Of a stretch of 64,000 nt of DNA, positions 52,521 to 61,257 are shown in pieces. This DNA is from RUG12461 sp045661345 (GTDB taxonomy: Bacteria > Bacillota > Clostridia > Lachnospirales > Lachnospiraceae): the NCBI GenBank assembly GCA_045661345.1, contig JAZRFM010000024.1, positions 62,001-126,000 on the forward strand, in the 5' to 3' direction. The notes below the pieces were generated by a model that searched no databases, was not told where the DNA came from, and worked only from the letters and a program-made list of their open reading frames with translations. The number at the start of each line of letters is the position of its first letter. Position 1 is the first letter of the stretch. A program made the translations under genes and the position numbers.

Positions 52521-53306
52521 ATGGTAGATTATACGGAAGGCTCCGGAAAACAGTATCATGTGGGTCTTGGACCCGGAGATGTCGGGCGGTATGTCATTCT
52601 GCCCGGGGATCCGAAGCGGTGTGAAAAAATCGCCGCGCATTTTGACGATGCAAAGCTGGTCGCAGACAGCCGGGAATATGTCACCTACACAGGTACGCTG
52701 GAGGGTGAGAAGGTTTCCGTCACTTCCACCGGGATCGGAGGACCGTCGGCATCCATCGCCATCAACGAACTCAGCAAGATCGGCGCAGATACGTTTCTCA
52801 GAGTCGGTACCTGCGGGGGAATGCAAAAGGAGATCTGCGGCGGTGACGTTGTGATCGCCAGCGGGGCGATCCGGATGGAAGGCACCAGCCGGGAGTATGC
52901 GCCGATTGAGTATCCGGCGGTTCCGGATCATCAGGTGATGAACGCCATGATTGAGGCTGCCAGAACAGCAGGTACCAATTATCATGTAGGCGTCGTGCAG
53001 TGTAAGGATTCGTTCTACGGACAACATGAGCCGGAAGTGATGCCGGTGAGCTATGAGCTGCAAAATAAATGGGAGGCGTGGCTTCGTATGGGATGCCTTG
53101 CTTCCGAGATGGAATCTGCGGCCTTATTTATCGCGGGCAGCTTCCTTCGTGTCCGTGTCGGATCCTGCTTCCTTGTGGTGGCAAATCAGGAGCGTGAAAA
53201 GGCCGGACTTCCCAATGCGCAGGTGCATGATACAGAACTTGCCATTGTGACGGCGGTTGACGCGATTCGTATTCTGATCAGGCAGGATCAGGAGGGAAAG
53301 AAATGA
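52521..53306 (+). CDS. udp: Uridine phosphorylase
   Basis: 261 residues of the PNP/UDP family. VILPGDPKRCEKIAAHFDDA, GTCGGMQKEICGGDVVIASG (phosphate site) and the base-specificity segment ASEMESAALFIAG are present. It splits uridine (and deoxyuridine) with phosphate into uracil and (deoxy)ribose 1-phosphate. It overlaps cdd by 4 bp. The preference for uridine over purines is inferred from family motifs and from the cdd neighbour. Confidence 0.9.
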   Translation: MVDYTEGSGKQYHVGLGPGDVGRYVILPGDPKRCEKIAAHFDDAKLVADSREYVTYTGTLEGEKVSVTSTGIGGPSASIAINELSKIGADTFLRVGTCGGMQKEICGGDVVIASGAIRMEGTSREYAPIEYPAVPDHQVMNAMIEAARTAGTNYHVGVVQCKDSFYGQHEPEVMPVSYELQNKWEAWLRMGCLASEMESAALFIAGSFLRVRVGSCFLVVANQEREKAGLPNAQVHDTELAIVTAVDAIRILIRQDQEGKK

Positions 53307-53722
53307 CAAATGATGAACTGGTAACACTTGCGCTGGAAGCAAGAAAACAGGCTTATGCGCCCTATTCCAGGCATCTGGTGGGCGCGGCGCTCCTCGGAAA
53401 GAGCGGAAAGGTGTATACCGGCTGCAATGTGGAAAACGCGGGATTTACGCCGACAAATTGTGCGGAAAGGACAGCGGTCTTTAAGGCAGTCAGTGAGGGT
53501 GAACGCGAGTTTGTATCCATCGCCGTTGTCGGCGGTATGGCCGATGTCGAGCATCTGCCGCTCTGTGCGCCCTGCGGCGTGTGCAGACAGGTTCTGCGCG
53601 AATTCTGCGATCCGGAAGACTTTACGGTGATTCTGGGAACAGATAACCCGGAGGAGACGCGCACGATGAAACTGGGGGAGCTCCTGCCGCTTAGTTTCGG
53701 ACCGGATTCTTTGGCATGGTGA
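53303..53722 (+). CDS. cdd: Cytidine deaminase
   Basis: 139 residues. The zinc site is NCAERTAVFKA (C and the catalytic Glu) with PCGVCRQVLREF (two Cys), the homotetrameric form. YAPYSRHLVGAALL is the N-terminal signature. It makes uridine from cytidine, feeding the uridine phosphorylase encoded directly upstream with a 4-bp overlap. Confidence 0.96.
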   Translation: MTNDELVTLALEARKQAYAPYSRHLVGAALLGKSGKVYTGCNVENAGFTPTNCAERTAVFKAVSEGEREFVSIAVVGGMADVEHLPLCAPCGVCRQVLREFCDPEDFTVILGTDNPEETRTMKLGELLPLSFGPDSLAW

Positions 53723-53766
53723 TGGAAGCACCGGAGCAACAGACAGAGAAAAAGGAGAAAAACAGT

Positions 53767-54417
53767 ATGGATGTCAAAAAAATTCTGGGTATGTGTGATC
53801 ATACCCTGCTTTTACAGACAAGTACCTGGGAGGAGATCAGACAGATCTGCGATGACGCGATGAAATACGAGACCGCTTCGATCTGCATTCCGCCCTGCTA
53901 TGTGAAACAGGCAAGAGACTACATGGGAGACAAAATGAAGATTACGACAGTGATCGGTTTTCCCAACGGCAACTGCACCACGGCGACGAAGGTATTTGAA
54001 ACCAAAGATGCCATCGCAGACGGTGCGGATGAGATTGACATGGTGATTAATGTAGGGCGCCTGAAGGCGAAGGAATACGATGCCGTCAGAAGCGAGATTG
54101 AAGAGATCAAGGCTGCCTGTGAAGGACATATTCTGAAGGTGATCATTGAGACCTGCCTCCTGACAGAGGAAGAAAAGATCAAAATGTGTGAGATCGTGAC
54201 CGAGGCAAAAGCGGACTTTATCAAGACATCGACCGGGTTCTCCACGGCGGGTGCGACATTTGATGATGTGGCACTTTTTGCAAAACATGTGGGACCGGAT
54301 GTACAGATCAAAGCGGCCGGCGGCATCGGAAGTCTTGAAGACGCCGAGAAATTTATCGAACTTGGTGCGACCCGTCTCGGGACAAGCCGGATTGTGAAGA
54401 TCGTTAAAGCGCAGTGA
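53767..54417 (+). CDS. deoC: Deoxyribose-phosphate aldolase
   Basis: 216 residues from the ATG with AAAGGAG; an upstream in-frame GTG at 53716 inside cdd is rejected. The Schiff-base Lys lies in FIKTSTGFSTAGAT, with the relay Lys in VQIKAAGGI and the Asp in ADEIDMVINVGRL. It converts 2-deoxyribose 5-phosphate into glyceraldehyde 3-phosphate and acetaldehyde. Confidence 0.96.
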   Translation: MDVKKILGMCDHTLLLQTSTWEEIRQICDDAMKYETASICIPPCYVKQARDYMGDKMKITTVIGFPNGNCTTATKVFETKDAIADGADEIDMVINVGRLKAKEYDAVRSEIEEIKAACEGHILKVIIETCLLTEEEKIKMCEIVTEAKADFIKTSTGFSTAGATFDDVALFAKHVGPDVQIKAAGGIGSLEDAEKFIELGATRLGTSRIVKIVKAQ

Positions 54418-54483
54418 TTTTTTGCGGGACATCTTTGTGCGCCGATTCGGCTCATTGTTCACGGAAATAAGAGAGGTGAAAAG

Positions 54484-55677
54484 ATGAAAAAATATAACAG
54501 AGTGTTTGTAGTAGTGATGGATTCCCTCGGAATCGGCGCGATGCCGGATGCCGACAAATTTGGAGATGCGGGTACGGATACCCTGGGACACATTTCCGAG
54601 ACAGTGGCTCACCTCAATATACCGTCTTTGCAGCGTCTCGGTCTGGCAAACCTGAAAGCGCTGAAGCAGGTGGAGCCTGTGGAGAAGCCCCTCGGCTACT
54701 ATGCAGTGCTGCGGGAAAAGAGCAACGGCAAGGATACCATGACCGGTCATTGGGAAATGATGGGGATTCATACCACCAAACCGTTTATCACCTTTACCGA
54801 TACCGGTTTTCCGAAAGAGCTGATCGATGAGCTGGAGAAGCGGACGGGCAGGGAGATCATCGGGAACAAGGCTGCCAGCGGGACGGAGATCCTGGAAGAA
54901 CTGGCAGAGCAGGAGATTAACGAAGGAAAGCTGATCGTTTATACCTCTGCGGACTCGGTGCTGCAGATCTGCGGGAATGAAGAGACCATGGGCGTGGAGA
55001 CCCTGTATCGGTATTGCGAGATTGCCAGAGAGCTTACCATGAAGGATGAATGGCGGGTAGGGCGCGTGATCGCACGGCCTTACACCGGCAAGCAGAAAGG
55101 ATCCTTTAAACGTACCAGCAACCGTCATGATTATGCGCTGAAGCCCACGGGACCGACCGTGCTCAATGCGCTGAAAGATGCGGGCATTGATGTGATCTCG
55201 GTAGGGAAGATTAATGACATTTTTGTGGGAGAAGGGATCACGGAGGCACTGCATTCCGATTCTTCTGTACACGGGATGGAGCAGACCATTGAGATTGCAA
55301 AAAGAGAGGATTGGAACGGACTTTGCTTCGTGAATCTGGTGGATTTTGACGCCCTTTGGGGACACAGGAGGGATCCCATCGGATACGGTGCAGAGATCGA
55401 GCGGTTTGATGAGAAGCTGACAGAGCTGCTCCCGCTGTTAAAACAGGATGATCTTCTGGTGATTACGGCGGACCATGGAAATGATCCCACTTACACCGGA
55501 ACAGATCACACGCGGGAAAAGGTGCCTTTCCTTGCCTACTCGCCCTCTATGCAGGGATCCGGTGCACTGCCGGAGGAAGATACGTTTGCGGTTATCGGCG
55601 CAACCATTGCGGAGAATTTTGAAGTGCCGATGCCGGCAGATACGATTGGGACATCGATTCTGGATAAGCTGATCTGA
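54484..55677 (+). CDS. deoB: Phosphopentomutase
   Basis: 397 residues of the alkaline-phosphatase superfamily. Metal ligands lie in VVVMDSLGIGAMPDA (N-terminus), GTDTLGHI (catalytic Thr), VDFDALWGHRRDP and TADHGNDPTYTGTDHTREK. It converts (deoxy)ribose 1-phosphate to the 5-phosphate, joining udp to deoC and the pentose pathway. It lies 66 bp after deoC. Confidence 0.97.
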   Translation: MKKYNRVFVVVMDSLGIGAMPDADKFGDAGTDTLGHISETVAHLNIPSLQRLGLANLKALKQVEPVEKPLGYYAVLREKSNGKDTMTGHWEMMGIHTTKPFITFTDTGFPKELIDELEKRTGREIIGNKAASGTEILEELAEQEINEGKLIVYTSADSVLQICGNEETMGVETLYRYCEIARELTMKDEWRVGRVIARPYTGKQKGSFKRTSNRHDYALKPTGPTVLNALKDAGIDVISVGKINDIFVGEGITEALHSDSSVHGMEQTIEIAKREDWNGLCFVNLVDFDALWGHRRDPIGYGAEIERFDEKLTELLPLLKQDDLLVITADHGNDPTYTGTDHTREKVPFLAYSPSMQGSGALPEEDTFAVIGATIAENFEVPMPADTIGTSILDKLI

Positions 55678-55747
55678 TCGGGAGAATAAGACCGGTTTCG
55701 TACATCTGGGGGGTGGGGAATACAACAGATGGAGGAACTGCCGAAAG

Positions 55748-57745
55748 ATGGCGGACGAGAAAGAACTTCAGGCACAACAACCTGAAGAGAAAGAGAAGCT
55801 TTTCTCTTATGCGTTTACGAAGAAACAGCTTCGCGCTGCGCTGATCGCTTTTGCGGTCATGCTGGGCTTTTGTATTTACGGACATACAAATATCCTGCTT
55901 GCAGTGATCTGCGGCGCAGTGTATTTTTTTATCAAGGGGATGACGATCCATCTTCCGGAGAAACTGAACTATCTGTGGCTTGCGATAGAGCTGTTTCTGT
56001 GCTCGCTGTTCACCGTGTATCTGGTACAGTACCTGCTGCTGGATGACGAGCTGCGTGCAAAGACCACAGCGGATAAACTGCGCCTGAATGTGCTTTGTAC
56101 CCTTGCTGTGTACCTGCTGGTGATGGCGATCATCGCAAGGATCAGCAAATGTGTGATGATCTCACATATTACCCTGCTTTCCCTGGCCGGGATCAATTAT
56201 TTTGTGTATCGGTTCCGGGGCAATGAGATCATTTTCAGCGACTGGAAGTCCTTTCGTACGGGTCTTTCCGTGGCGACGGAATATCAGTTTTCCATTGAAA
56301 GTCATGCGGTGTTTGCCATTGTGATCTCTATTGTGTTTGTGGCATTCATCCGGAAATTTCAGCTGCAATTCGAAAAGAAGTGGCTGTGCCGGCTGATCTG
56401 TGCCGGTGGTGCGGCAGCGGCCATTGCCGTGGTATCGGCGAATTCCGGCGGGATCAACACGGAAAGCTGGCAGCAGAAAGGCACATATCGAAACGGGTTT
56501 ATCCTGAACTATGCACTCTCGATACGGGATTCTGTGGTGAAGGCACCCGCCTCCTACTCGGCGGAAGAGGTAAAGACCCTGGAAGAAAAGTATGGCGTGG
56601 ATGCCGAAGAGGATGCAGGAAAAGTGGGAGAAGATGCGCCGGTGATCATTGCGATCATGGACGAATCTTTTGCTGATCTTTCCGTGATCGGGGATCTCAG
56701 GCTGAATCAGGCATTTATGCCTTTTATTGACTCCATGGAAGAAAATGTGACAAAGGGCTATGCGGTGGCTTCTGTCTTTGGTGCCAAGACCCCGAACTCC
56801 GAATGGGAATTTTTGACCGGCAACTCCATGGCATTTCTTCCGGGAGGATCGGTTGTATACCAGCAATACCTGAATGACGAACCCTACTCCATCGTAGATG
56901 TCCTGACCAAATACGGCTATACCTGCAAGGCAATGCATCCGTATTACAGGAGCGGCTGGAGCAGGGAGCGCAATTACCCCATGATCGGTTTTACGGAAAG
57001 CTTGTTTCTGGAGGACTTTGCCCAGAAAAACATCATCCGCAATTACGTTTCGGATCAGGAAATGTTTGAGAAGCTGATCGAAAAGTATGAAGCGAAGGGA
57101 GAGTCGGAGAAGCTGTTCCTGTTCGGGGTGACGATGCAGAATCACGGCGGATACAGGGATACCTACGAGGGCTTTGAGACGGATACCGTGATGACAAACG
57201 GCAATTACCCCGATGTGAACCAATACCTTTCGGTGGCACATCAGACGGATCTGGCGGTACAGTATCTGATAGAATACTTTGAAAATGTGGAGGACAAGGT
57301 GGTGATCTGTTTCTTCGGGGATCATCAGCCGAGTCTGCAGGAGGCGTTTTACCGCCAGCTAAACGGATACGGACTGGGCGGTATGGGGCTGGATGAGACG
57401 GAGAATCTCTTTAAGGTGCCGTTCTTTATCTGGACGAATTATGAATCCGACACGGAGCATGTGGACTGTACTTCCCTGAATTTCCTGTCTTCCATGACAC
57501 TGCAGAAGGCGGGACTGCCCCTTCCTTCGTATAGCCGGTTTCTGTTGGATCTGCAAAAAGAGATCCCCGCGATTAACAGCAGGGGATATTATTCCGGGAC
57601 TGCAGGAGGGTTCCTCAGCTTTCAGGAAGCTGCGGGAGAAGAAAAGAGTCTGTTATCCGATTATCAGATTCTGCAATATAACAGTATGTTTGACCGTTTT
57701 AACCAAAGCGATGTATTCTTTGGACAGTATTTAAGGAAAGACTGA
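55748..57745 (+). CDS. LTA synthase family protein (sulfatase-fold phosphoglycerol transferase)
   Basis: 665 residues. Four to five N-terminal membrane helices (about 25-225) precede an extracellular sulfatase domain (about 290-600). The metal-binding start is IIAIMDESFADL; the nucleophile Thr lies in FGAKTPNSEWEFLTGNS; the C-terminal metal site is CFFGDHQPSLQ. Members polymerise glycerol phosphate or transfer phosphoglycerol to cell-surface polymers. WYFPNRGI-like motifs of true LtaS are not seen, so the acceptor is uncertain. The gene start has no clear ribosome site. A hairpin overlaps its stop. Confidence 0.87.
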   Translation: MADEKELQAQQPEEKEKLFSYAFTKKQLRAALIAFAVMLGFCIYGHTNILLAVICGAVYFFIKGMTIHLPEKLNYLWLAIELFLCSLFTVYLVQYLLLDDELRAKTTADKLRLNVLCTLAVYLLVMAIIARISKCVMISHITLLSLAGINYFVYRFRGNEIIFSDWKSFRTGLSVATEYQFSIESHAVFAIVISIVFVAFIRKFQLQFEKKWLCRLICAGGAAAAIAVVSANSGGINTESWQQKGTYRNGFILNYALSIRDSVVKAPASYSAEEVKTLEEKYGVDAEEDAGKVGEDAPVIIAIMDESFADLSVIGDLRLNQAFMPFIDSMEENVTKGYAVASVFGAKTPNSEWEFLTGNSMAFLPGGSVVYQQYLNDEPYSIVDVLTKYGYTCKAMHPYYRSGWSRERNYPMIGFTESLFLEDFAQKNIIRNYVSDQEMFEKLIEKYEAKGESEKLFLFGVTMQNHGGYRDTYEGFETDTVMTNGNYPDVNQYLSVAHQTDLAVQYLIEYFENVEDKVVICFFGDHQPSLQEAFYRQLNGYGLGGMGLDETENLFKVPFFIWTNYESDTEHVDCTSLNFLSSMTLQKAGLPLPSYSRFLLDLQKEIPAINSRGYYSGTAGGFLSFQEAAGEEKSLLSDYQILQYNSMFDRFNQSDVFFGQYLRKD

Positions 57746-57763
57746 TTGTGTCAGACTTTCCTT
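57733..57763. terminator. Hairpin between convergent genes, overlapping the stop of the LtaS-type gene
   Basis: AAGGAAAG-A-CTGA (57733-57745) pairs with TCAG-A-CTTTCCTT (57751-57763). The T run is weak on the plus strand; an A-rich flank could give a T run on the minus strand, so it may serve both genes. Confidence 0.55.
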
Positions 57764-57797
57764 AGCTCGCGTTGCCGGGATGAGCAGGAATGATTGA

Positions 57798-58331
57798 TCA
57801 GGCCTCTACATCCAGGATACTTCCGGAGGAGCTGCTGCGGGTGGACAGTGTGGTGGCGTATTTTTTCAGTTTCTGCATGAATTCACTGTCCTTGGAAAAT
57901 ATTTTTTTTACGCGCTCCGGATTGGCTTTTTTAAGCTTGTCCTCATCCACAGAGAGCTTTCCGCTTTGCTTGACGGAGATACCGATCATTTCCAGCTGCT
58001 GCTGCTCTTTGGAGGAGAGGCTTTTGATGGATTTGCGCAGAGATGAGATTTCGTGCGCTTCCGTAGAGCTGCTGGAGTCCATGACATTATTGTAAGTATT
58101 GGAAAACGCTTTGATTGCATGAAAGATTTCTTTGCCCGATGCGAGATCGTTTTCAAAGATGCCGCTGAAGGTATCAATCGCACGGTGCAGCGCGTTACTG
58201 TCGGAGGAGATCAGCAGGCTTTTCGGAATACTGGAACGGTTCTCGGAAATTCTGGCAGATTCGTTTCCTTTATAAAAGAAACGATAGAATTGTGCTTCGC
58301 TGTAGTTACTGATAGCAGAGTTAATCTTCAT
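57798..58331 (-). CDS. Small flagellar-region protein with FliD C-terminal-like end
   Basis: 177 residues from the ATG with GGAGGTG; the open frame upstream of this is not used. The C-terminal half reads MIGISVKQSGKLSVDEDKLK then VKKIFSKDSEFMQKLKKYA, the pattern of the FliD (filament cap) C-terminal domain (GI-x-GKL-x-D-x-KL). The N-terminus is short and polar (MKINSAISNYSEAQFYRFFY), and there is no FliD D2-D3 region. It is transcribed away from flgM. It may be a cap-related or filament-assembly accessory; the function is inferred. Confidence 0.6.
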   Translation of the reverse strand: MKINSAISNYSEAQFYRFFYKGNESARISENRSSIPKSLLISSDSNALHRAIDTFSGIFENDLASGKEIFHAIKAFSNTYNNVMDSSSSTEAHEISSLRKSIKSLSSKEQQQLEMIGISVKQSGKLSVDEDKLKKANPERVKKIFSKDSEFMQKLKKYATTLSTRSSSSGSILDVEA

Positions 58332-58390
58332 AAAAAACACCTCCGAACTGTACGAAAGTACTAAACTTTTGAAAACTATTTCCGATACAT

Positions 58391-58418
58391 ATATCGGCAG
58401 GGAAAAACAAAAACTGAT
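58391..58418 (-). promoter_or_regulatory. Possible sigma-D promoter for the FliD-like gene
   Basis: On the minus strand a perfect GCCGATAT (58398-58391) lies 60 bp before the start. The -35 at the right distance reads TCAG/CAGT, not TAAA, so this is tentative. Confidence 0.35.
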
Positions 58419-58467
58419 CGTTCCGGTTCTATTTTCTGTTTTTCCGAAAAAAATTTCAAGTACGGTG

Positions 58468-58494
58468 TAAACTAATCTGTTTTTCGTCCGATAT
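58468..58494 (+). promoter_or_regulatory. Sigma-D promoter of flgM-flgN-flgK-flgK-flgL
   Basis: TAAA (58468-58471), exactly 15 bp, then TCCGATAT (58487-58494). Ten of the twelve consensus bases match. It is 53 bp upstream of flgM. Confidence 0.82.
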
Positions 58495-58547
58495 AAGAGA
58501 TAGAACATATCAGACGGAAAGGATGCCGTCGGGAAGGAGTCACTGTT

Positions 58548-58829
58548 ATGCGTATTGAAACACTTAATCAGGTCGCCGGACTTTACAAACTAAACAAACC
58601 GGCAAAGACCGCCAACACCAACGGGGTTGCGACGGGCCGTGATCAGGTTCAGATCTCCCGTATTGGAAAGGATTATCAGATCGCAAAGCAGGCAGTCGCA
58701 GATGCTTCGGATGTCAGGGAAGACAAAGTCGCGGATCTCAAAGCGAAAATTGCAGCAGGCACCTATCAAGTGAGCACAGATGACTTTGCCAGCAAGCTGT
58801 TGGAGAAGTATAACGCTCTGCAGTTGTAG
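58548..58829 (+). CDS. flgM: Anti-sigma-28 factor FlgM
   Basis: 93 residues. The C-terminal half DKVADLKAKIAAGTYQVSTD then FASKLLEKY is the sigma-binding helix region (PF04316). The N-terminal half is polar and probably disordered, with DQVQISRIGKDYQIAKQA. It holds sigma-D until the hook is finished and it is exported. Being expressed from a sigma-D promoter gives negative feedback. Confidence 0.92.
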   Translation: MRIETLNQVAGLYKLNKPAKTANTNGVATGRDQVQISRIGKDYQIAKQAVADASDVREDKVADLKAKIAAGTYQVSTDDFASKLLEKYNALQL

Positions 58830-58842
58830 TTAGGGGGATCTC

Positions 58843-59355
58843 GTGGCCAGTTTAATGGATAATCTCCTCGATGTTCTGAATCAGGAAGAAAGTCAGTATC
58901 GTGACCTGATCAATCTGTCAAACGAAAAGAAAGACGTTCTGATCCATGCAGATATCGAACGTCTCCAGCAGATCACGGAGGCTGAACAGAACATCACGGA
59001 TGATCTGCACAACCTGGAGACCAGGAGACGCAGTATTGTGTCGGATATGGCGGTTGTGCTCCGGCGTGACGAAGGAGAGCTGACGGTTGAGAAAATGATC
59101 GATATTCTCGACAAACAACCGGAGGAGCAAAAAAAACTGGCGGAGGTGCGAAAGCGCCTGAGAGATACCCTGGATGAGATGATCCGGGTGAATACCCAGA
59201 ATCAGATTTTGATCAAGCAAGCCATGGAAATGGTTGAGTTTGACCTTACTCTGTTCCGGAGCATGCGGCAGGCACCGGAGACCGCCAATTACGGAAGAGA
59301 TGCGGAAAGTACCGGAGATCTTCTTGGAAGAAGCGGATTTGATGCCAAGCAGTAG
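58843..59355 (+). CDS. flgN: FlgN-like flagellar export chaperone, GTG start
   Basis: 170 residues starting GTG (MASLMDNLLDVLNQEESQYR), with AGGGGG upstream. The protein is almost entirely helical with heptads (about 10-125), as in FlgN (PF05130). FlgN delivers FlgK and FlgL to the export gate, which fits the flgK-flgK-flgL genes that follow. Confidence 0.88.
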   Translation: MASLMDNLLDVLNQEESQYRDLINLSNEKKDVLIHADIERLQQITEAEQNITDDLHNLETRRRSIVSDMAVVLRRDEGELTVEKMIDILDKQPEEQKKLAEVRKRLRDTLDEMIRVNTQNQILIKQAMEMVEFDLTLFRSMRQAPETANYGRDAESTGDLLGRSGFDAKQ

Positions 59356-59400
59356 CACCCCAAACGACTTGCCGGGTGCTTTCGAATAGGAGTAAAAACC

Positions 59401-61242
59401 ATGGCAAACAGTATGGGAAGCCTCTATATCGGGGCAGAAGGCGTCAGACACAGTCAGAACGCAATCAATACAACCGCAAATAACCTTTCCAATTTGGGTT
59501 CGGCGGGTTATGTGCGGCAGTCGGTTCTCTTTACGGACCGGAATTATGTCACGTTTGGCTATGCATCTATCAGCGACCAGCAGGCAGGACTTGGTGTGTC
59601 GATCGGGGATGTGGTGCACGCACGTGATATTTTTTTGGACAAATCCTATCGCCAGGAAGGGGGACGGGAGGCTTTTTACAGCAGCTATCACGAGGCACTG
59701 AACGAGATCCAGACCTTCTTTCAGGAAATGGAGGGGACGCAATATCAGGAAGCCATCAATAATTTCTGGACTGCGATCCAGACCCTGTCCAATTCCCCGT
59801 CAGATACCGTCAATCAGAACCTTGTTCTGCAGAAGGCAAATCTTTTTCTGAGCAGAAACAAGTCTGTGATGAGTGGTCTGGAGAGCTACCAGAACAATGT
59901 GAATGTGCAGGTCTCCAATCAGATCGACCGTGTCAATGAGATCGGGAAGCGTCTGGTAGATTTGAACCTGGCGATTCAAAAGATCGAGGCCGGCGGAGTG
60001 GAAACCGCGATGACCCTGCGGGATGAGCGGGATCTTCTGCTGGATGAGCTTTCCGCCCTTGGACGGATCGATTATAAAGAAACCGCAGAGAATTATGTCA
60101 AGGTCAGCTTTGAAGGAATCCCCTTCGTAGGCATGACCGACTATCATGAGATGGGAAAGCGCGTAGATAAGACCACGGGATTTGTGACGCCGTTCTGGCC
60201 CTATCTTTCCTCCGGATATGACAAAGAGACAGATACCTACAGCAGCTATAAGGATGTCTTTAATTATGATGTGGAGATCTCATCATCCCTGAATTCGGAC
60301 ATCGGATCCCTGAAATCCCTGATTCTGGCGAGAGGCAGCTTTCAGGCAAATTACAGTGATCTCGATTACGTAAAGCGGAATGAGAAGGGTGAGATGCTGG
60401 AGCCGGATCTGTGGAAGGAGATTGCCCTTTCCGGGGATGATACGCCGGCGGAACGGGAGGAGAAAAAGAGGATTTACTCCCGCGGCATCGGCGCCAGCTG
60501 CATGATGAATACAGAGGCGGAGATTGACCGGTTCTTCCATGAAGTGGTGACCAGGATTAACGATGCTTTTTGTCCCAACACGGATGCAAAAACAGTGGGC
60601 CTGAGCGTAGGTACCATCCTTTATGATGCAAACGGCATACAGGTGGCTGTGGTGGATTCCGGTTCTCATTTTCTGGATCAGGACAACTGCTATGTCGGTT
60701 CCGACGGGGCTCTTCCGCCGCAGGAGATTTTTGTCAGAAAAAGCTGTGACCGTTATACAGAGGTGTTCGATAACACCGGAAAACGGTATTTTCTCTACAA
60801 CGAAGAAGATCTGACCGATGAGGGAAAGATGTACACCACCAACAGCGTGTCCATCAATCAGAAGCTGACGATGCAGCCGTCTTTGCTCCCGAGCTATCTC
60901 CAGAACGGAGAAGTGGCGCAGCCACTTCGGGACAAGCTGGCAGAGATCTGGGCAAGCGATACGATGACGCTCAATCAGCTGGATACGGAAGAATGTACCT
61001 TCAAAGAGTTCTATAACAAGCTGATCAGTGATCTGGCCTCGACAGGATCGGTATATCAGACGATGGCGACGAGCCTTGCCGGGACGACAGAGTCCATAGA
61101 CAATCAGAGACAGCAGGTGATCGGTGTTTCCTCGGACGAGGAGCTGCAGAGCCTGATCAAGTACCAAAACGCATATAATGCATCCAGCCGTTTTATGAAT
61201 GTTATCAGCGAGATGATGGAAACGATCATCAACAGGCTGTAA
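59401..61242 (+). CDS. flgK: Flagellar hook-associated protein 1, paralogue A
   Basis: 613 residues. The N-terminal rod-type motif is GVRHSQNAINTTANNLSNLG with GYVRQSV. The helical D1 segments (QTLSNSPSDTVNQNLVLQKA, LRDERDLLLDELSALGRID) and the C-terminal LQSLIKYQNAYNASSRFMNV are typical of FlgK. FlgK forms the first ring at the hook-filament junction. The 61258 gene is a clear paralogue. This one has a more divergent N-terminus (MANSMGSLYIGAEG) and an unusual start for FlgK. Confidence 0.9.
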   Translation: MANSMGSLYIGAEGVRHSQNAINTTANNLSNLGSAGYVRQSVLFTDRNYVTFGYASISDQQAGLGVSIGDVVHARDIFLDKSYRQEGGREAFYSSYHEALNEIQTFFQEMEGTQYQEAINNFWTAIQTLSNSPSDTVNQNLVLQKANLFLSRNKSVMSGLESYQNNVNVQVSNQIDRVNEIGKRLVDLNLAIQKIEAGGVETAMTLRDERDLLLDELSALGRIDYKETAENYVKVSFEGIPFVGMTDYHEMGKRVDKTTGFVTPFWPYLSSGYDKETDTYSSYKDVFNYDVEISSSLNSDIGSLKSLILARGSFQANYSDLDYVKRNEKGEMLEPDLWKEIALSGDDTPAEREEKKRIYSRGIGASCMMNTEAEIDRFFHEVVTRINDAFCPNTDAKTVGLSVGTILYDANGIQVAVVDSGSHFLDQDNCYVGSDGALPPQEIFVRKSCDRYTEVFDNTGKRYFLYNEEDLTDEGKMYTTNSVSINQKLTMQPSLLPSYLQNGEVAQPLRDKLAEIWASDTMTLNQLDTEECTFKEFYNKLISDLASTGSVYQTMATSLAGTTESIDNQRQQVIGVSSDEELQSLIKYQNAYNASSRFMNVISEMMETIINRL

Positions 61243-61257
61243 CCACAGGAGGAGCTT

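Noticed and set aside
58332..58508. N-terminal extension of the FliD-like gene
   Set aside because: The GGAGGTG site and the candidate promoter lie inside it, so translation should start at 58331.
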